NCBI GenBank assembly: GCA_002720865.1
Contig: PBIO01000014.1
Span: 496,001-560,000, forward strand
Length of the DNA stretch: 64,000 bases
Direction of reading: 5' to 3'
From: Halobacteriovorax sp.
GTDB lineage: Bacteria; Bdellovibrionota; Bacteriovoracia; Bacteriovoracales; Bacteriovoracaceae
Positions 1 to 9,282 of the stretch are shown here, piece by piece (position 1 is the first letter of the stretch; the number at the start of each line of letters is the position of its first letter). The notes under the pieces are model-generated. The model was not told the origin of the DNA and did no database searches. It saw only the letters and a list, made by a program, of their open reading frames with translations. A program made the position numbers and the translations under genes.

Positions 1-2
1 AG

Positions 3-587
3 CCTTTCCTTCAAAATGATACTTTTAGGTTAATCAATATGATTTCCAAGATTAATCCTGAATGCGAATGGCTTTTTACTACAAACGCAGCCTATAGCTT
101 TAACAAAAAACTGAAAGAGCATCTCGATAAGATAAAAATTAAACATTTAATGATAAGCATTGATAGCCTTAGAAAAGACATTTTTGCAAAGATTCGTCTA
201 AAAGGGGATTTGTCACAGGTTCTTAATACTAGTGACGAGATTAATAATTACAGAAATAAAAGAGAATCCCGTGGGCTCAATAGTTTTCCTATTTTACTTG
301 GTTTTTTGGTGCAAAAAGATAACTGGATGGAAGTGGGAGATATTTTAGACTATTGTCAAAAAATGAACTTTAGACCTCATATTCAGTTTTGTTACGAACC
401 CCTCGAACACTCCGTTTTAGATTTCCCGGAAGAGAAAATTTTAAAGATGCTTGATTGGTATTTAGAAAATATGACCTGGGAGCAAATGGAAATGGGCATT
501 CGTTCAATAACACCGTTACTCGATAAGGTGCAGCCAATTGATCGGGCCAACTTCTTCTTGGCGGCCAAGGAAAAGAAGAATGGATAG
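3..587 (+). CDS. Radical SAM protein, C-terminal part (cut by window edge)
   Basis: The frame is open back to base 3, and the residues before the first ATG (base 39) read PFLQNDTFRL, which fits the stretch after the GGE motif of a radical SAM barrel. Further on come a TTNAAY strand and an ISIDS segment followed by a KIRLKG turn, typical of strands beta-4 and beta-5 in this superfamily. The CxxxCxxC cluster motif must lie upstream of the window. No SPASM-type cysteine cluster is present in the C-terminal part. The stop overlaps the start of the S26-like peptidase gene by 8 bp, so it is co-transcribed with that gene and the ABC exporter. Substrate unknown; I infer a role in glycan or peptide modification from context. 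Confidence 0.75.
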   Translation, partial: PFLQNDTFRLINMISKINPECEWLFTTNAAYSFNKKLKEHLDKIKIKHLMISIDSLRKDIFAKIRLKGDLSQVLNTSDEINNYRNKRESRGLNSFPILLGFLVQKDNWMEVGDILDYCQKMNFRPHIQFCYEPLEHSVLDFPEEKILKMLDWYLENMTWEQMEMGIRSITPLLDKVQPIDRANFFLAAKEKKNG

Positions 588-939
588 AGGGGAGTTTTAT
601 AACCTTAAAAAGACCATTCAAAATGAAGGCATGGCGCCTATACGTATAGTGAGTGACTCAATGGAACCGCTTTTAGATGTAAACAGGAACTATCAGGTCG
701 CTAGTATGAATAGAGAACCAAAAAGATTTGATATCATTGTTTTCTATCGAGAACAAAAGCTGTTCGCCCATTACGTTTGGAGAGCAAATACTTTGGGAGG
801 AAAATCTTTTACGACAAGATCACTTAAGGACCCAAAAAACGATGAAGTCCCAGTTCCCGAGGAAGATATTTTGGGAATTCTTGTTGGAAAAAGGTTAAAC
901 TTTATAAAAAAACTCATTCTAAGCTTGAAATATGCATAG
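580..939 (+). CDS. S26-family (signal peptidase I-like) peptidase, SipW/ER-type
   Basis: A 119-residue protein with a signal peptidase I core. SDSMEP at residues 25-30 supplies the catalytic Ser27. LFAHYVWRA at 61-69 places a His (His64) where bacterial enzymes have the general-base Lys, as in the archaeal/ER/SipW branch. The PVPEEDILG segment at 91-99 is the usual closing motif of that branch. I see no transmembrane anchor, which is odd for a leader peptidase. An upstream in-frame start exists at 538, but ATG 580 is preferred because it overlaps the upstream stop and follows a purine-rich site. It sits between a radical SAM gene and an ABC exporter, suggesting processing of an exported or modified substrate. 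Confidence 0.68.
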   Translation: MDRGEFYNLKKTIQNEGMAPIRIVSDSMEPLLDVNRNYQVASMNREPKRFDIIVFYREQKLFAHYVWRANTLGGKSFTTRSLKDPKNDEVPVPEEDILGILVGKRLNFIKKLILSLKYA

Positions 940-1705
940 TGTTGAAATTAAACATACGACTAGACAAATTATTGCTCTAACAAAGAGTAATATGATGTCA
1001 CGTTATAGAAAAACTATAGCAGGTTTTTTATGGGTAGTTTTAAATCCAATCATTATGTACGCCGTTCAATCTTTTGTTTTTAGAAAACTATTAAAAATAG
1101 AAGTTCCAAATTATTCGTTATTTTTACTTTGCGGCCTCCTTCCATGGATCTTTATTACTATGACAATGGATATGGTGACTCCGATACTCGATCTTTCAAG
1201 TGATTTACTAAAGAGCTTTAAAATGAATCCCGTGGTTCTGGTGCTTTCTCAAATCTTAGATAATTTCTTTAATTTCCTTTTTGCTTTCCTCATCGTATTG
1301 ATCCCCACATGGGCCTTTATGGGGGGAGAATGGAAGGGCATTTTCTTTTTGCCTTTTATATTACTGTCACTTGTGGGCACAACGGCTGCCGTTTGCTGGC
1401 TACTTGCAACACTTCAAGTCTTCTATAAAGATGTTAAATTTGTGGTGTCATTTATCCTTAGCATACTATTTTTCCTAACACCTATTTTTTATCCGGTAGA
1501 CTATGTTCCGGAAAACTATCGTTTTCTAGTTAGCTTAAATCCTATTTATGCTTTGATTGAACCATTTAGGTTTAGCATCTATAACTTTGATCTAAGTCTT
1601 CTATTAAAAGGTCTAGCTAAGAGCTACTTTGTTATGATCGTGACAACGATAATTTCTTATTATTATTGGAGGAAGAAGAAAAATGAATTCTACCTCAGCC
1701 TCTAA
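932..1705 (+). CDS. wzm: ABC-2 type polysaccharide exporter permease
   Basis: A 257-residue integral membrane protein with about six hydrophobic helices and the layout of O-antigen/teichoic-acid exporter permeases (Wzm/TagG): a short cytoplasmic N-terminus rich in Arg/Lys, an early RYRKTIAGFLW amphipathic segment, and a C-terminal NPIYALIEPFR loop typical of the family. It would form the channel for lipid-linked glycan across the inner membrane. It overlaps the S26 peptidase gene by 8 bp and the ATPase gene by 23 bp, so the three are translationally coupled. Confidence 0.9.
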   Translation: MHSVEIKHTTRQIIALTKSNMMSRYRKTIAGFLWVVLNPIIMYAVQSFVFRKLLKIEVPNYSLFLLCGLLPWIFITMTMDMVTPILDLSSDLLKSFKMNPVVLVLSQILDNFFNFLFAFLIVLIPTWAFMGGEWKGIFFLPFILLSLVGTTAAVCWLLATLQVFYKDVKFVVSFILSILFFLTPIFYPVDYVPENYRFLVSLNPIYALIEPFRFSIYNFDLSLLLKGLAKSYFVMIVTTIISYYYWRKKKNEFYLSL

Positions 1706-2453
1706 TAATATTTTGGAGATCTCCAACTTGGATCTCGTCTTCAACTCTCATGTGTACAAAGAGAAGTCTTTGAGACAATCATTTGTGGATCAATTTAAAA
1801 ACCCCTTGGGACTCTTAGAGAGCAACAAAAACTCACTTCATGTTTTAAAAGACGTAAGTCTTTCTTTAAAAGAGGGTGATCGCTTAGGAATTTTAGGTTG
1901 CAATGGTTCGGGGAAGACAACTCTTTGTCGAGTCATCTCTGGAATGCTTGGACCGACTAAGGGACAGGTAAACCTGAATGGTCATTGTAGGGCCATCTTT
2001 AATACATCGATTGGTATTTTGCCCCAGTTGACGGGTAGAGAGAATGCTCATCTCCTTTCGGTTTTAATGTTTCCTGAACTAGAGAAGCATGAAAGAGAGG
2101 AATTGGTTAGAGAAGCTATAGAGTTTAGTGAACTAGGTGAGTTCATTGATACCCCTTTTGTCCACTATAGTAAGGGAATGCAATCTAGACTATCTCTTTC
2201 AATTATCTCCGCAAAGGTAAGCGACCTTTTGATTTTAGATGAAGTCTTCGACGGGGCGGATATGTTCTTTAGAGAAAAAATAACGAAAAGGATTTTAGAT
2301 CTTATTGAAAAATCGGGAGCCACGATTTTAGTATCACATAATTTGGATCAAGTGCGACTAGCTTGTAACAAAGTTCTTGTTCTAGCAGACGGCAGGAAAT
2401 GGTTTCTAGGTGATATTGAGGAAGGTATTAAGCTCTATAGTTCTCTAGGGTAG
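1683..2453 (+). CDS. wzt: ABC transporter ATPase for polysaccharide export
   Basis: A 256-residue nucleotide-binding subunit. Walker A GCNGSGKT lies at 72-79. The signature is the Wzt-type YSKGMQS at 162-168 in place of LSGGQ. Walker B DLLILDE lies at 181-187, followed by an SHN switch histidine. The protein ends soon after, so the C-terminal carbohydrate-binding domain of long Wzt proteins is missing, as in exporters that do not require a capped glycan. An ATG preceded by GGAGG supports the start. It pairs with the overlapping permease and its 3' end overlaps the convergent gene by 26 bp. Confidence 0.92.
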   Translation: MNSTSASNNILEISNLDLVFNSHVYKEKSLRQSFVDQFKNPLGLLESNKNSLHVLKDVSLSLKEGDRLGILGCNGSGKTTLCRVISGMLGPTKGQVNLNGHCRAIFNTSIGILPQLTGRENAHLLSVLMFPELEKHEREELVREAIEFSELGEFIDTPFVHYSKGMQSRLSLSIISAKVSDLLILDEVFDGADMFFREKITKRILDLIEKSGATILVSHNLDQVRLACNKVLVLADGRKWFLGDIEEGIKLYSSLG

Positions 2454-3411
2454 ATTCAACTAAGCTCGTTAAGAGTTGTATTGATTTAAGACTTTCTTTT
2501 GATAATTCTTGGATTTGAATTTTGGCCACGAGGCGTTTTATATTTTCAAGATGCATAAGAAGGGTTGCTTTGTCGGGAGTAACCTCAAGCTGGGTAAATA
2601 GTCCCCAGAGTTCCCATCTCACTTGTTCAGCTAATAATCTTGCTTCGGATTCGCTTAAATCTTTTAAAAGTTCGAGATCATGATCAAAACTATCATGATA
2701 AAATGAAGAGCCAATCCAATAAAAGGGATAATAAAGGATGTAGTCCTTTATGAGGCCCTGTCTTGAACATTCTTCGTAAACTCTATTAAGATCGATCTTC
2801 TCTTTAGAGGGAAGGGAGAAGAATGTTTTTAAGAAAACTTTTCCTAAAAGGTTTTGCTCCTGCAGCTTTTTGTTTAGCAGGGAAGTAAGTGTATCTAAGC
2901 TAAGTTTTTTAGGCATTTCCCAACCCAGCTTTTCGAGGTGAAGCTTCCACTTTCTTTCTCGGTAAGCTGGAATTTTTTTGAGGTTTCTTCTGTCAGACTC
3001 TAACACTTTAAGAAAAAAAACTATCTTTTCATAAGAAGAATCTTGAGTAGAGCTATAGTTAAGCCGCTCCATGAGAATTGGGTCTCTTCCAACTTCAAGT
3101 GAGTTGGCGTATGGAAGGAATTTAGAAACCTTATCACAATGGTAGAAATTAATCTCACCGAGAAAAGGCATGAACATTTTTAATAATCTATATCTCCATA
3201 GCTTAGAATAGATCTCAACTTTTTGAGTTGCGAAGAAAGTCAGATCCAAGTCACTTAAAGTGCAAATAAGAGAACCGAGTATATAACTATTTCTAGGCCA
3301 GATTTTTATAGGTAAGTCGACATAAATTAGTCTCACCATCTGAAGGCCTAAGAAATAGGGAAGTTTTTGAATTGAAAGAGGTAAGTGTATTAAAATTTTA
3401 AAAAGATTCAT
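2428..3411 (-). CDS. Nucleotidyltransferase-fold protein, uncharacterised
   Basis: A 327-residue protein. Near the N-terminus ILGSLICTLSDLDLTFF contains a Gly-Ser followed by a D-x-D (GS at 46-47, Asp54 and Asp56), the minimal signature of the polymerase-beta nucleotidyltransferase fold. The rest is helical and rich in aromatic and charged residues and matches no family I know. There is no signal peptide. It is the last gene of a three-gene minus-strand operon behind a GT4 glycosyltransferase and another unknown protein; its start overlaps the upstream gene by 14 bp. A role in transferring a nucleotide-activated group to the glycan is only a guess. Confidence 0.55.
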   Translation of the reverse strand: MNLFKILIHLPLSIQKLPYFLGLQMVRLIYVDLPIKIWPRNSYILGSLICTLSDLDLTFFATQKVEIYSKLWRYRLLKMFMPFLGEINFYHCDKVSKFLPYANSLEVGRDPILMERLNYSSTQDSSYEKIVFFLKVLESDRRNLKKIPAYRERKWKLHLEKLGWEMPKKLSLDTLTSLLNKKLQEQNLLGKVFLKTFFSLPSKEKIDLNRVYEECSRQGLIKDYILYYPFYWIGSSFYHDSFDHDLELLKDLSESEARLLAEQVRWELWGLFTQLEVTPDKATLLMHLENIKRLVAKIQIQELSKESLKSIQLLTSLVESTLENYRA

Positions 3412-4393
3412 TAATGAGATCTTTTGCTAGGGACTTGAATTCAGGAGTGCAAAGAAAAATTTCCTTATAGTCTTGAGCCTTTCTATCTAATAGCGCTTCT
3501 TCTTTGAAAACATGGGAAGGAATCTCATTTATATATTTCCAGCAAGATTCAGCATTTTTCTTTTGTTCTTTGGAAATAGTTTTAAATTTATAGTAGTGAT
3601 ATTTAGAAATCCTAACACAGTCATCTTCATTAAAAGTTTCAGCTTTATATCTATGATCAAATGAACTTGCACCATTAGACAAAAAATGATGAGTCACAGC
3701 GCTATCGTTATACCAATAATTATTCTCATTCAGTTCCAAAAAACTGACCTTGCTTAAGTCCTTGCTCTTGAGGCTACGCCAGTCCAAGAGCTCTAAATTA
3801 TTTTCGATTGTATTCTTTAAGTAGTTAAAGAACTCAAAATCACGATTATCATTTGTATCAACAGCTTCTTCCCCGAGCGGCTCATGCCTGAAGAATAGAC
3901 CTTTGAGACTCATTTGACTCTTTTGGGCCAAATCAAGCTGTTGCTTTAGGTTGGAGTCATTATATAGCTCTGCTGCAACAGTCGTTGTTAAGTAGAGCTC
4001 ACTTCTATTAACTTCTTCCTTAAGAGGATGAGTTTGAATCTTGTAGAGCAAACATTGCTCTTGCCATTCTGAGGGTATGAAACTTCCTGCCGTATCTGGA
4101 AGAATTAGGATGGTTTTAATTCCATCAGGCTTTGGGTGAACGTAGAAAAAATGAAGAATTGACAGTAGGCCATCTCGTACGAATAGACTTGGAAAAAAAT
4201 TGAACCAATCTTTCTTTTTGAAATGAAAGAGAAATGAATCTATCCCCAGTGGGTTAAAGCATTCTTCAGAATGAGGTCTCGTGTAGTTGAGAGTTTTCTT
4301 ATCTAGAAAATCCATCTCCATCCAATTGGCTTTTTTAGAAAGAACAGAACTTACATCACGATAATTGGCATTGATTAAACTCTTAATATCCAT
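3398..4393 (-). CDS. Hypothetical protein in glycan operon
   Basis: A 331-residue soluble protein with no signal peptide or obvious membrane segment that I do not recognise. The N-terminal half has alternating hydrophobic strands (for example IKTILILPDTAGSF near residue 92), and the C-terminal half is Tyr/His/Asn rich (YWYNDSAVTHHFL). It sits between the GT4 glycosyltransferase gene (11-bp gap) and the nucleotidyltransferase-fold gene (14-bp overlap), so the three are one operon. It could be a glycosyltransferase-like or cofactor-binding enzyme, but no catalytic motif is visible to support a choice. Confidence 0.55.
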   Translation of the reverse strand: MDIKSLINANYRDVSSVLSKKANWMEMDFLDKKTLNYTRPHSEECFNPLGIDSFLFHFKKKDWFNFFPSLFVRDGLLSILHFFYVHPKPDGIKTILILPDTAGSFIPSEWQEQCLLYKIQTHPLKEEVNRSELYLTTTVAAELYNDSNLKQQLDLAQKSQMSLKGLFFRHEPLGEEAVDTNDNRDFEFFNYLKNTIENNLELLDWRSLKSKDLSKVSFLELNENNYWYNDSAVTHHFLSNGASSFDHRYKAETFNEDDCVRISKYHYYKFKTISKEQKKNAESCWKYINEIPSHVFKEEALLDRKAQDYKEIFLCTPEFKSLAKDLINESF

Positions 4394-4404
4394 AGATTTC
4401 CAGG

Positions 4405-5649
4405 TTAATTAAAATAAGGCTCATAGATCTTTTTATATAAACTCGAGTAAGAGCCGTTTGATCCTTTAAAAAATGGAGCTTCCTTATTTATTCGGTGTGA
4501 CGACGCCATCATTTCCATTTCTCTAGTGAAGCTATCAAAAAGTATTTTAGGTTCTTGCTTTATTAAACTCTTTAAGGAATTGGCATAGGCTTCAATCCCT
4601 AAGATATCAATTGATTCCAGCGATAACTTTTTTCTTTCCTCTACTGAAAGAAGTGCCTCGTTCGCAGAGGTGAGTTCAAGAATGAGTTTGTCTGCTAAGG
4701 GAAGAATTCTTCCATTTTTTTCTTGTATAGGGACATATCGATTTTGGGATAGCTCTTTGAAGCCGCTAAAACCGCCCCAATCTGACAAAATGCAAGGAAG
4801 ACCACAGCATAAAGCCTCGGCTGGGGCCATTCCATAGTCTTCATCATTATGCGTGCTTAAGCTTATATAAAAATCAGAGCTACGATACAACTCTAAGAGC
4901 TCCTCATGATTACAATTTCTAAGTACTTCTATATTTTCATTATTTAGGGACGCCAGTTTTTTCTCTACCGAATGCCCATAAGAGCCAGAGCTTAAATTTT
5001 TGCCAAGGAATGGAATCCCTAGATCATCAAAAGGACCAGCAATAATTAACTTAGAGTTATTGGCAATATTTTTATTAAATTGATCAAAATAAGTGATTAA
5101 CTCTAAGATGTTTTTTTGAGTTGATAGCCTGCCACTATAGAGATAGGTCACTTTGTCATTTGTCTTAGCCGGTGAATAATTAAAAAATTTAGTATCAATT
5201 GGAAAAGGTAGAACTGAAATATATTCTTTATTCGCGTTAATAAGGTTTTCCAGTAAGGCCTTTTGTTTTTTGGAGGCTACGATAATCTTAGAGCTAGTTT
5301 TCTTTAAGATTCCTTCAATTCCAATCCAATTATTAGTTTGAAGAGTAAAGTCTCCAAAAACATGAAAGATGAGATGGGGAAGCTTATCCATGCAGGCATC
5401 TAACGACAGCAAGAAGCTTTCCGGATGAGGTTGATGATCTAAGAAAATAATGGTCTTAGGATTTAAGCTAGAAATCTCTTTGGCAAGCTTCCATTGTTCG
5501 TACTGATCATCTTCATTATTCAAAAACTTAACAATGGACTGATCCTTACCGAGGACCAGGGAATAAGCCTCTTCAATATTATTAGTAATACTCTGGCAGC
5601 TAACCCAATTAGATTTAGAGCCTCTTTTAATAAGGACAGTTTTTGACAT
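4405..5649 (-). CDS. Glycosyltransferase family 4 (GT-B fold)
   Basis: A 414-residue GT-B enzyme. The C-terminal donor-binding domain starts near residue 168 with YLYSGRLSTQKN, a typical GT4 strand-turn with the donor-contacting Arg and Lys. EDYGMAPAEALCCGLP carries the E-x7-E motif that binds the nucleotide-sugar. The N-terminal half is an acceptor domain with a FHVFGDF strand. It would add a sugar to a lipid-linked glycan at the cytoplasmic face of the inner membrane. It is the first gene of a minus-strand operon, divergent from the DsbA-like lipoprotein gene across a 68-bp gap that must hold both promoters. Confidence 0.88.
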   Translation of the reverse strand: MSKTVLIKRGSKSNWVSCQSITNNIEEAYSLVLGKDQSIVKFLNNEDDQYEQWKLAKEISSLNPKTIIFLDHQPHPESFLLSLDACMDKLPHLIFHVFGDFTLQTNNWIGIEGILKKTSSKIIVASKKQKALLENLINANKEYISVLPFPIDTKFFNYSPAKTNDKVTYLYSGRLSTQKNILELITYFDQFNKNIANNSKLIIAGPFDDLGIPFLGKNLSSGSYGHSVEKKLASLNNENIEVLRNCNHEELLELYRSSDFYISLSTHNDEDYGMAPAEALCCGLPCILSDWGGFSGFKELSQNRYVPIQEKNGRILPLADKLILELTSANEALLSVEERKKLSLESIDILGIEAYANSLKSLIKQEPKILFDSFTREMEMMASSHRINKEAPFFKGSNGSYSSLYKKIYEPYFN

Positions 5650-5717
5650 ATAATCATTATATTGAAGTAATGACAGGTGTAAATAAATGCACCTAATGCT
5701 CCGCGTTCGAGGAATAT

Positions 5718-6809
5718 ATGATTAAATTGCTTTTTATAGGACTTCTTATTTTTACTTCTTGCAAGAAAGAAGAGGACTTTAATCCATACCTTAGTAAGGG
5801 AACTAAAGTAGCAGAAGTTAAGACGCCGAAGTATCTCTACAAGCTAGATGGTAACGAAGTTGGAGGAGATGAAATTCCTATTGAGCTTAGGATCAAAAAG
5901 TATAATCAGGATTTAAAACATTATTACAAATACTATAATGCTGTTGAGTCATACGCCGTTCGAATGAATTTAAAAAAAGAAAGAGGAATGAATGATGTTG
6001 TATCCGGACGGGACCTTGCTCCTACCTTAACCGAAATTTATGAGAATGATATAAGCGATAAAGATGTTGAAGAGTATGTGAAAAAGAATGAAAGTCGCTT
6101 TTCTGATCCAAAGGCCACCAAAGAGCAAAAAGCTGCTGCTGCAAAGTATGAGTTACTAATTGAGCATATTACGCCGATTTATTTAAAAAAGAGAAAGCAG
6201 CTTTACGAATCAGATAAGCTCCATGTGAATATTCTTCCGCCTGATATTAGAAAAACAGGAATTTTCTTTGGAGGTTATCCTAAACTAGGGAAGCCAGAAA
6301 ATAAGTTAGAACTGTTGGTTATTACCAATTATCTTTGTAAAGACTGCCGGGAATATAATGAGCAAATTACGAAGCTTTATGAAAAATATGGAGATAAGTT
6401 AACCTATATCCATGCTTACCATGCTTTTAGACCTGGAAGTACCAGTCACGATACTATTTTGGCCGGACACTGTATTAATCTAATCGATAAGAAAAAGTAC
6501 TGGTTCTATCATAAAAAAATGTATGAAGACCCGATTATCGGAGAATTGACAACTCAAGATCGAAAGAAGTTCAAAGGAATCTTAAACTCCTATTTAAGCG
6601 AGCTTAAAATGGATGAAAAGAGAGTCTTTACCTGTATGGCAGATAAAGAAAACGAAAGGATTATCAACGACAAGATTTTGGAATTTGGAGATGCGGGTAT
6701 AAAGGTGCTGCCTATGTTTTATTTAAACGGTAGGCAGCTTATCCTACTTGAAAAAGAGGGACTTGAAGCCGCATTTAAAAATATGGCTAAGACCCTCGGA
6801 TTAGATTAG
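5718..6809 (+). CDS. DsbA/thioredoxin-fold lipoprotein
   Basis: A 363-residue lipoprotein. A short hydrophobic signal ends in a lipobox (FTSC, Cys15) followed by charged residues. The C-terminal half is a thioredoxin fold of the DsbA/DsbG type with a CKDC redox motif at 207-210 and the helical insertion typical of DsbA (HDTILAGHCINLIDKKKY). The middle of the protein (about 60-170) is charged and helical and may act as a dimerisation or spacer region. It is probably a periplasmic disulfide oxidase or isomerase. It faces the pilin-fibre gene, which encodes many cysteines, with 2 bp between the convergent stops; a functional link is possible but not shown. Confidence 0.72.
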   Translation: MIKLLFIGLLIFTSCKKEEDFNPYLSKGTKVAEVKTPKYLYKLDGNEVGGDEIPIELRIKKYNQDLKHYYKYYNAVESYAVRMNLKKERGMNDVVSGRDLAPTLTEIYENDISDKDVEEYVKKNESRFSDPKATKEQKAAAAKYELLIEHITPIYLKKRKQLYESDKLHVNILPPDIRKTGIFFGGYPKLGKPENKLELLVITNYLCKDCREYNEQITKLYEKYGDKLTYIHAYHAFRPGSTSHDTILAGHCINLIDKKKYWFYHKKMYEDPIIGELTTQDRKKFKGILNSYLSELKMDEKRVFTCMADKENERIINDKILEFGDAGIKVLPMFYLNGRQLILLEKEGLEAAFKNMAKTLGLD

Positions 6810-6811
6810 GA

Positions 6812-9058
6812 TTACCAACCAGCTGACGTTGCGTTCACGCAGGTAACTTGACCTTGCTCCCAACCAACAACAAACTGACCGGCACCACAACGTGATTCAG
6901 CTCTCGTAATACAATAATTTCCTGAAGAACCACCGATACAAAATCTAGCGGCTCTCGCGTAGCTATTAAAGTAGGCATAACCTAAGCCTCTCACATTACC
7001 GGTTGTATAAATATAACCATCAGAACCTCTCATATAAGCGGTTGTTGATGTATCTGTTGAGTTTCGAGCATAGAAGTGACCACCGATTGCTCTAAAATGC
7101 GTTGACCAGAAAGTAGAACATCTATTGACATTACTATCACCACAAACATTTACGGTCGTATCAAAGCTACAGGTACTTCCATTCCAGTTACCGGTAACCC
7201 AAGCACCACTATTAATTCTAACTCGAGTGGTACCACAAACATTTGACTTAATACCATCAAGAGGTTGGTTAGAAGCGTAAGCACTTAAGCTCGACATAAT
7301 GGATGCCAGGTCAGCTTCATTAGAAAGAAAATGAGAAACGGCCGACACAACCCAATCTTTTGTTGGAACTTGTCTACCAATAGCTGCCGGAAGGGAAGCC
7401 CCAGATCTTTCTGAATTAAAGGTTCCCATATTTCTAATAACAATAGGTCGATAACCACCACCTGTTGTTAAGTCGGCACCAATTCTAATAGAGCCACCTA
7501 CATCTATTGTTCCGGCCGATGCAGTTGGTACAACGCCTACACCAATACTTGTTTTAACTTGAAGCTCACCATCACCACCTGGAGCAGTCGTTGCAGCACC
7601 AACGGCGGCACTTGTTGTAACTTCTAAGTTATTCCCAATAATGGCATCACCAGCTGTACCGGGAGCAGCAATGGGACCAACACTTAGTGATCTTTCAATC
7701 CTAGCGTCTCCAATTCCTGCAGGTGTGTTAGCAAGTGAAGAACCTACGCCAAGGCCAACACCGATTCTGGTATTTCCATTGATATTAGCAGATCCAGCCG
7801 CTGCTGCAGGTGGTGCAACGCCAACACCTAAAGCTCCTTGTGCGTAAACAGAGCCCTGAGGAGCTGCTCGAATTATTGGATTTGCAACGGCAATAGTACC
7901 AGCACCTAAACTATTGGTTGCATGAATATTACCTTGATCTAATATTGGAGTTCCATCACCAACGGTAAGACCCATAGCTGTACCGCCCATCCCATGGATG
8001 GCAACACCATTGAAAACATCTAGATTCCCAGGATTGGCATCATCAGAAATTGGATCGGTTGCACCGCCACCTACACCAAGTGAACCTAAGAGATCAATAT
8101 TACCTGAGGTGTTTGTGTTTGGATTTTTACCAACTGAAAAAGACCCGTTAGTAGGGTCGTATGGAAAACCTGCACCAGGGGCAGGGTAAGCATCGCCATT
8201 TTGATTTCTAATTGTAACTGAACCCCAAGTTTGCATTGCAAAGTTTTGAAAAAGGTCACCAGGGGCTGGAGGGTTAGGAGCGGCAACTAGGGCCGGGCTA
8301 TTTTTTAATGTTATGTTCTTACAGTCACCGTTTTCAATCTCACCTTCAAGGGCCCCACAGGCCGCTTGGGCGTACTGACTTTGATTCCCGTAACAAGAAA
8401 TAATTTCGTTAGAATTATCCGTAATAACAGTTAATTCAAATCTTCTGGTAAACTCTAGTCCACCTAAACTACCGCCTAAGTTTGCAGCATCTTTACTGGC
8501 ATTTGCAGTACCACCGACGTCCTCATTATCTGCCGCTGAACCTTTTCTAAAAACGAGAAGAACTTCCGCTGTACCACGTCTAACATTTGTAAGTACACCA
8601 CCAACAACGACGGTATCTGTTTCATAATGTGTTCCAGGTGTTGTACCGAAATCACCATTATTTAGGAAACCTCGAACACCAATACTCTCAATATGGATTC
8701 TCCCCCCAACACTTGCACCAAAATCTACACCCGGTGCAATTAAAACGGTACCATCTGCCTTATTAATATCGGGTACTGGCGTCGTTGTAATATCACCATT
8801 TAAGGTAAGGTTTTGAAGAGTTGCGGTACAGGCGTTTTGGTCATTTAGTTCATTAGAAATTTGAACAATCTTCGTTTGAGCCTCGAAGTCTTGTTTCATT
8901 CTTTTAGTAGATCGAGTCATATTCTTGGTTAACTGCATAACACCAAGTGAGACGATTCCAAGCATTCCCGCGGCCACCATGATTTCTACGAGTGAGAAAC
9001 CGTTTGGGCGACCCAAGAGCATAAGGAGAATACTTTTATTTTTGTTAGACTTCTTCAT
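6812..9058 (-). CDS. Type IV pilin-like protein fused to a Gly/Ala-rich fibre
   Basis: A 748-residue protein. A class III prepilin signal is clear: basic leader, cleavage at Gly20|Phe21 (NGFSLVEIMVAAGM) and Glu at +5, followed by one hydrophobic helix. A globular part with two cysteines follows. Then comes a long Gly/Ala/Pro-rich segment of imperfect repeats of about 25-30 residues built on LGVG...P...G..I.G..RIG, resembling the repeats of phage-tail-fibre-like proteins. The C-terminal domain is Ser/Tyr/Cys rich. ATG 9058 is chosen over a TTG at 9109 because it has GGAG six bases upstream and gives a standard prepilin leader. It is probably a minor or tip pilin acting as an adhesin, monocistronic. 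Confidence 0.8.
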   Translation of the reverse strand: MKKSNKNKSILLMLLGRPNGFSLVEIMVAAGMLGIVSLGVMQLTKNMTRSTKRMKQDFEAQTKIVQISNELNDQNACTATLQNLTLNGDITTTPVPDINKADGTVLIAPGVDFGASVGGRIHIESIGVRGFLNNGDFGTTPGTHYETDTVVVGGVLTNVRRGTAEVLLVFRKGSAADNEDVGGTANASKDAANLGGSLGGLEFTRRFELTVITDNSNEIISCYGNQSQYAQAACGALEGEIENGDCKNITLKNSPALVAAPNPPAPGDLFQNFAMQTWGSVTIRNQNGDAYPAPGAGFPYDPTNGSFSVGKNPNTNTSGNIDLLGSLGVGGGATDPISDDANPGNLDVFNGVAIHGMGGTAMGLTVGDGTPILDQGNIHATNSLGAGTIAVANPIIRAAPQGSVYAQGALGVGVAPPAAAAGSANINGNTRIGVGLGVGSSLANTPAGIGDARIERSLSVGPIAAPGTAGDAIIGNNLEVTTSAAVGAATTAPGGDGELQVKTSIGVGVVPTASAGTIDVGGSIRIGADLTTGGGYRPIVIRNMGTFNSERSGASLPAAIGRQVPTKDWVVSAVSHFLSNEADLASIMSSLSAYASNQPLDGIKSNVCGTTRVRINSGAWVTGNWNGSTCSFDTTVNVCGDSNVNRCSTFWSTHFRAIGGHFYARNSTDTSTTAYMRGSDGYIYTTGNVRGLGYAYFNSYARAARFCIGGSSGNYCITRAESRCGAGQFVVGWEQGQVTCVNATSAGW

Positions 9059-9282
9059 TTCTGGCTCCAACCATACGTTCAGATTTAAAATTTGTTTAAT
9101 ATGGTTCAATTATAAGGTGTATCTGGGCTAAACTAAGTATGTAGGCAAAATTAGGTAGGAATTTAGGGTATAACCCATTGATTTACTTGGAAATAAGATG
9201 AAGTGTGAAAATCTCTTCATATCGTTTTTTAGGATATTATAGGGGTTAAAATCTTAAAAAATCGCCAAATAATGGAGGACTT

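Noticed and set aside
7641-8286. Open frames on the plus strand and in other frames of the pilin-fibre gene
   Set aside because: They are by-products of Gly/Ala/Pro-rich repeat codons; none has a Shine-Dalgarno or a plausible protein pattern.
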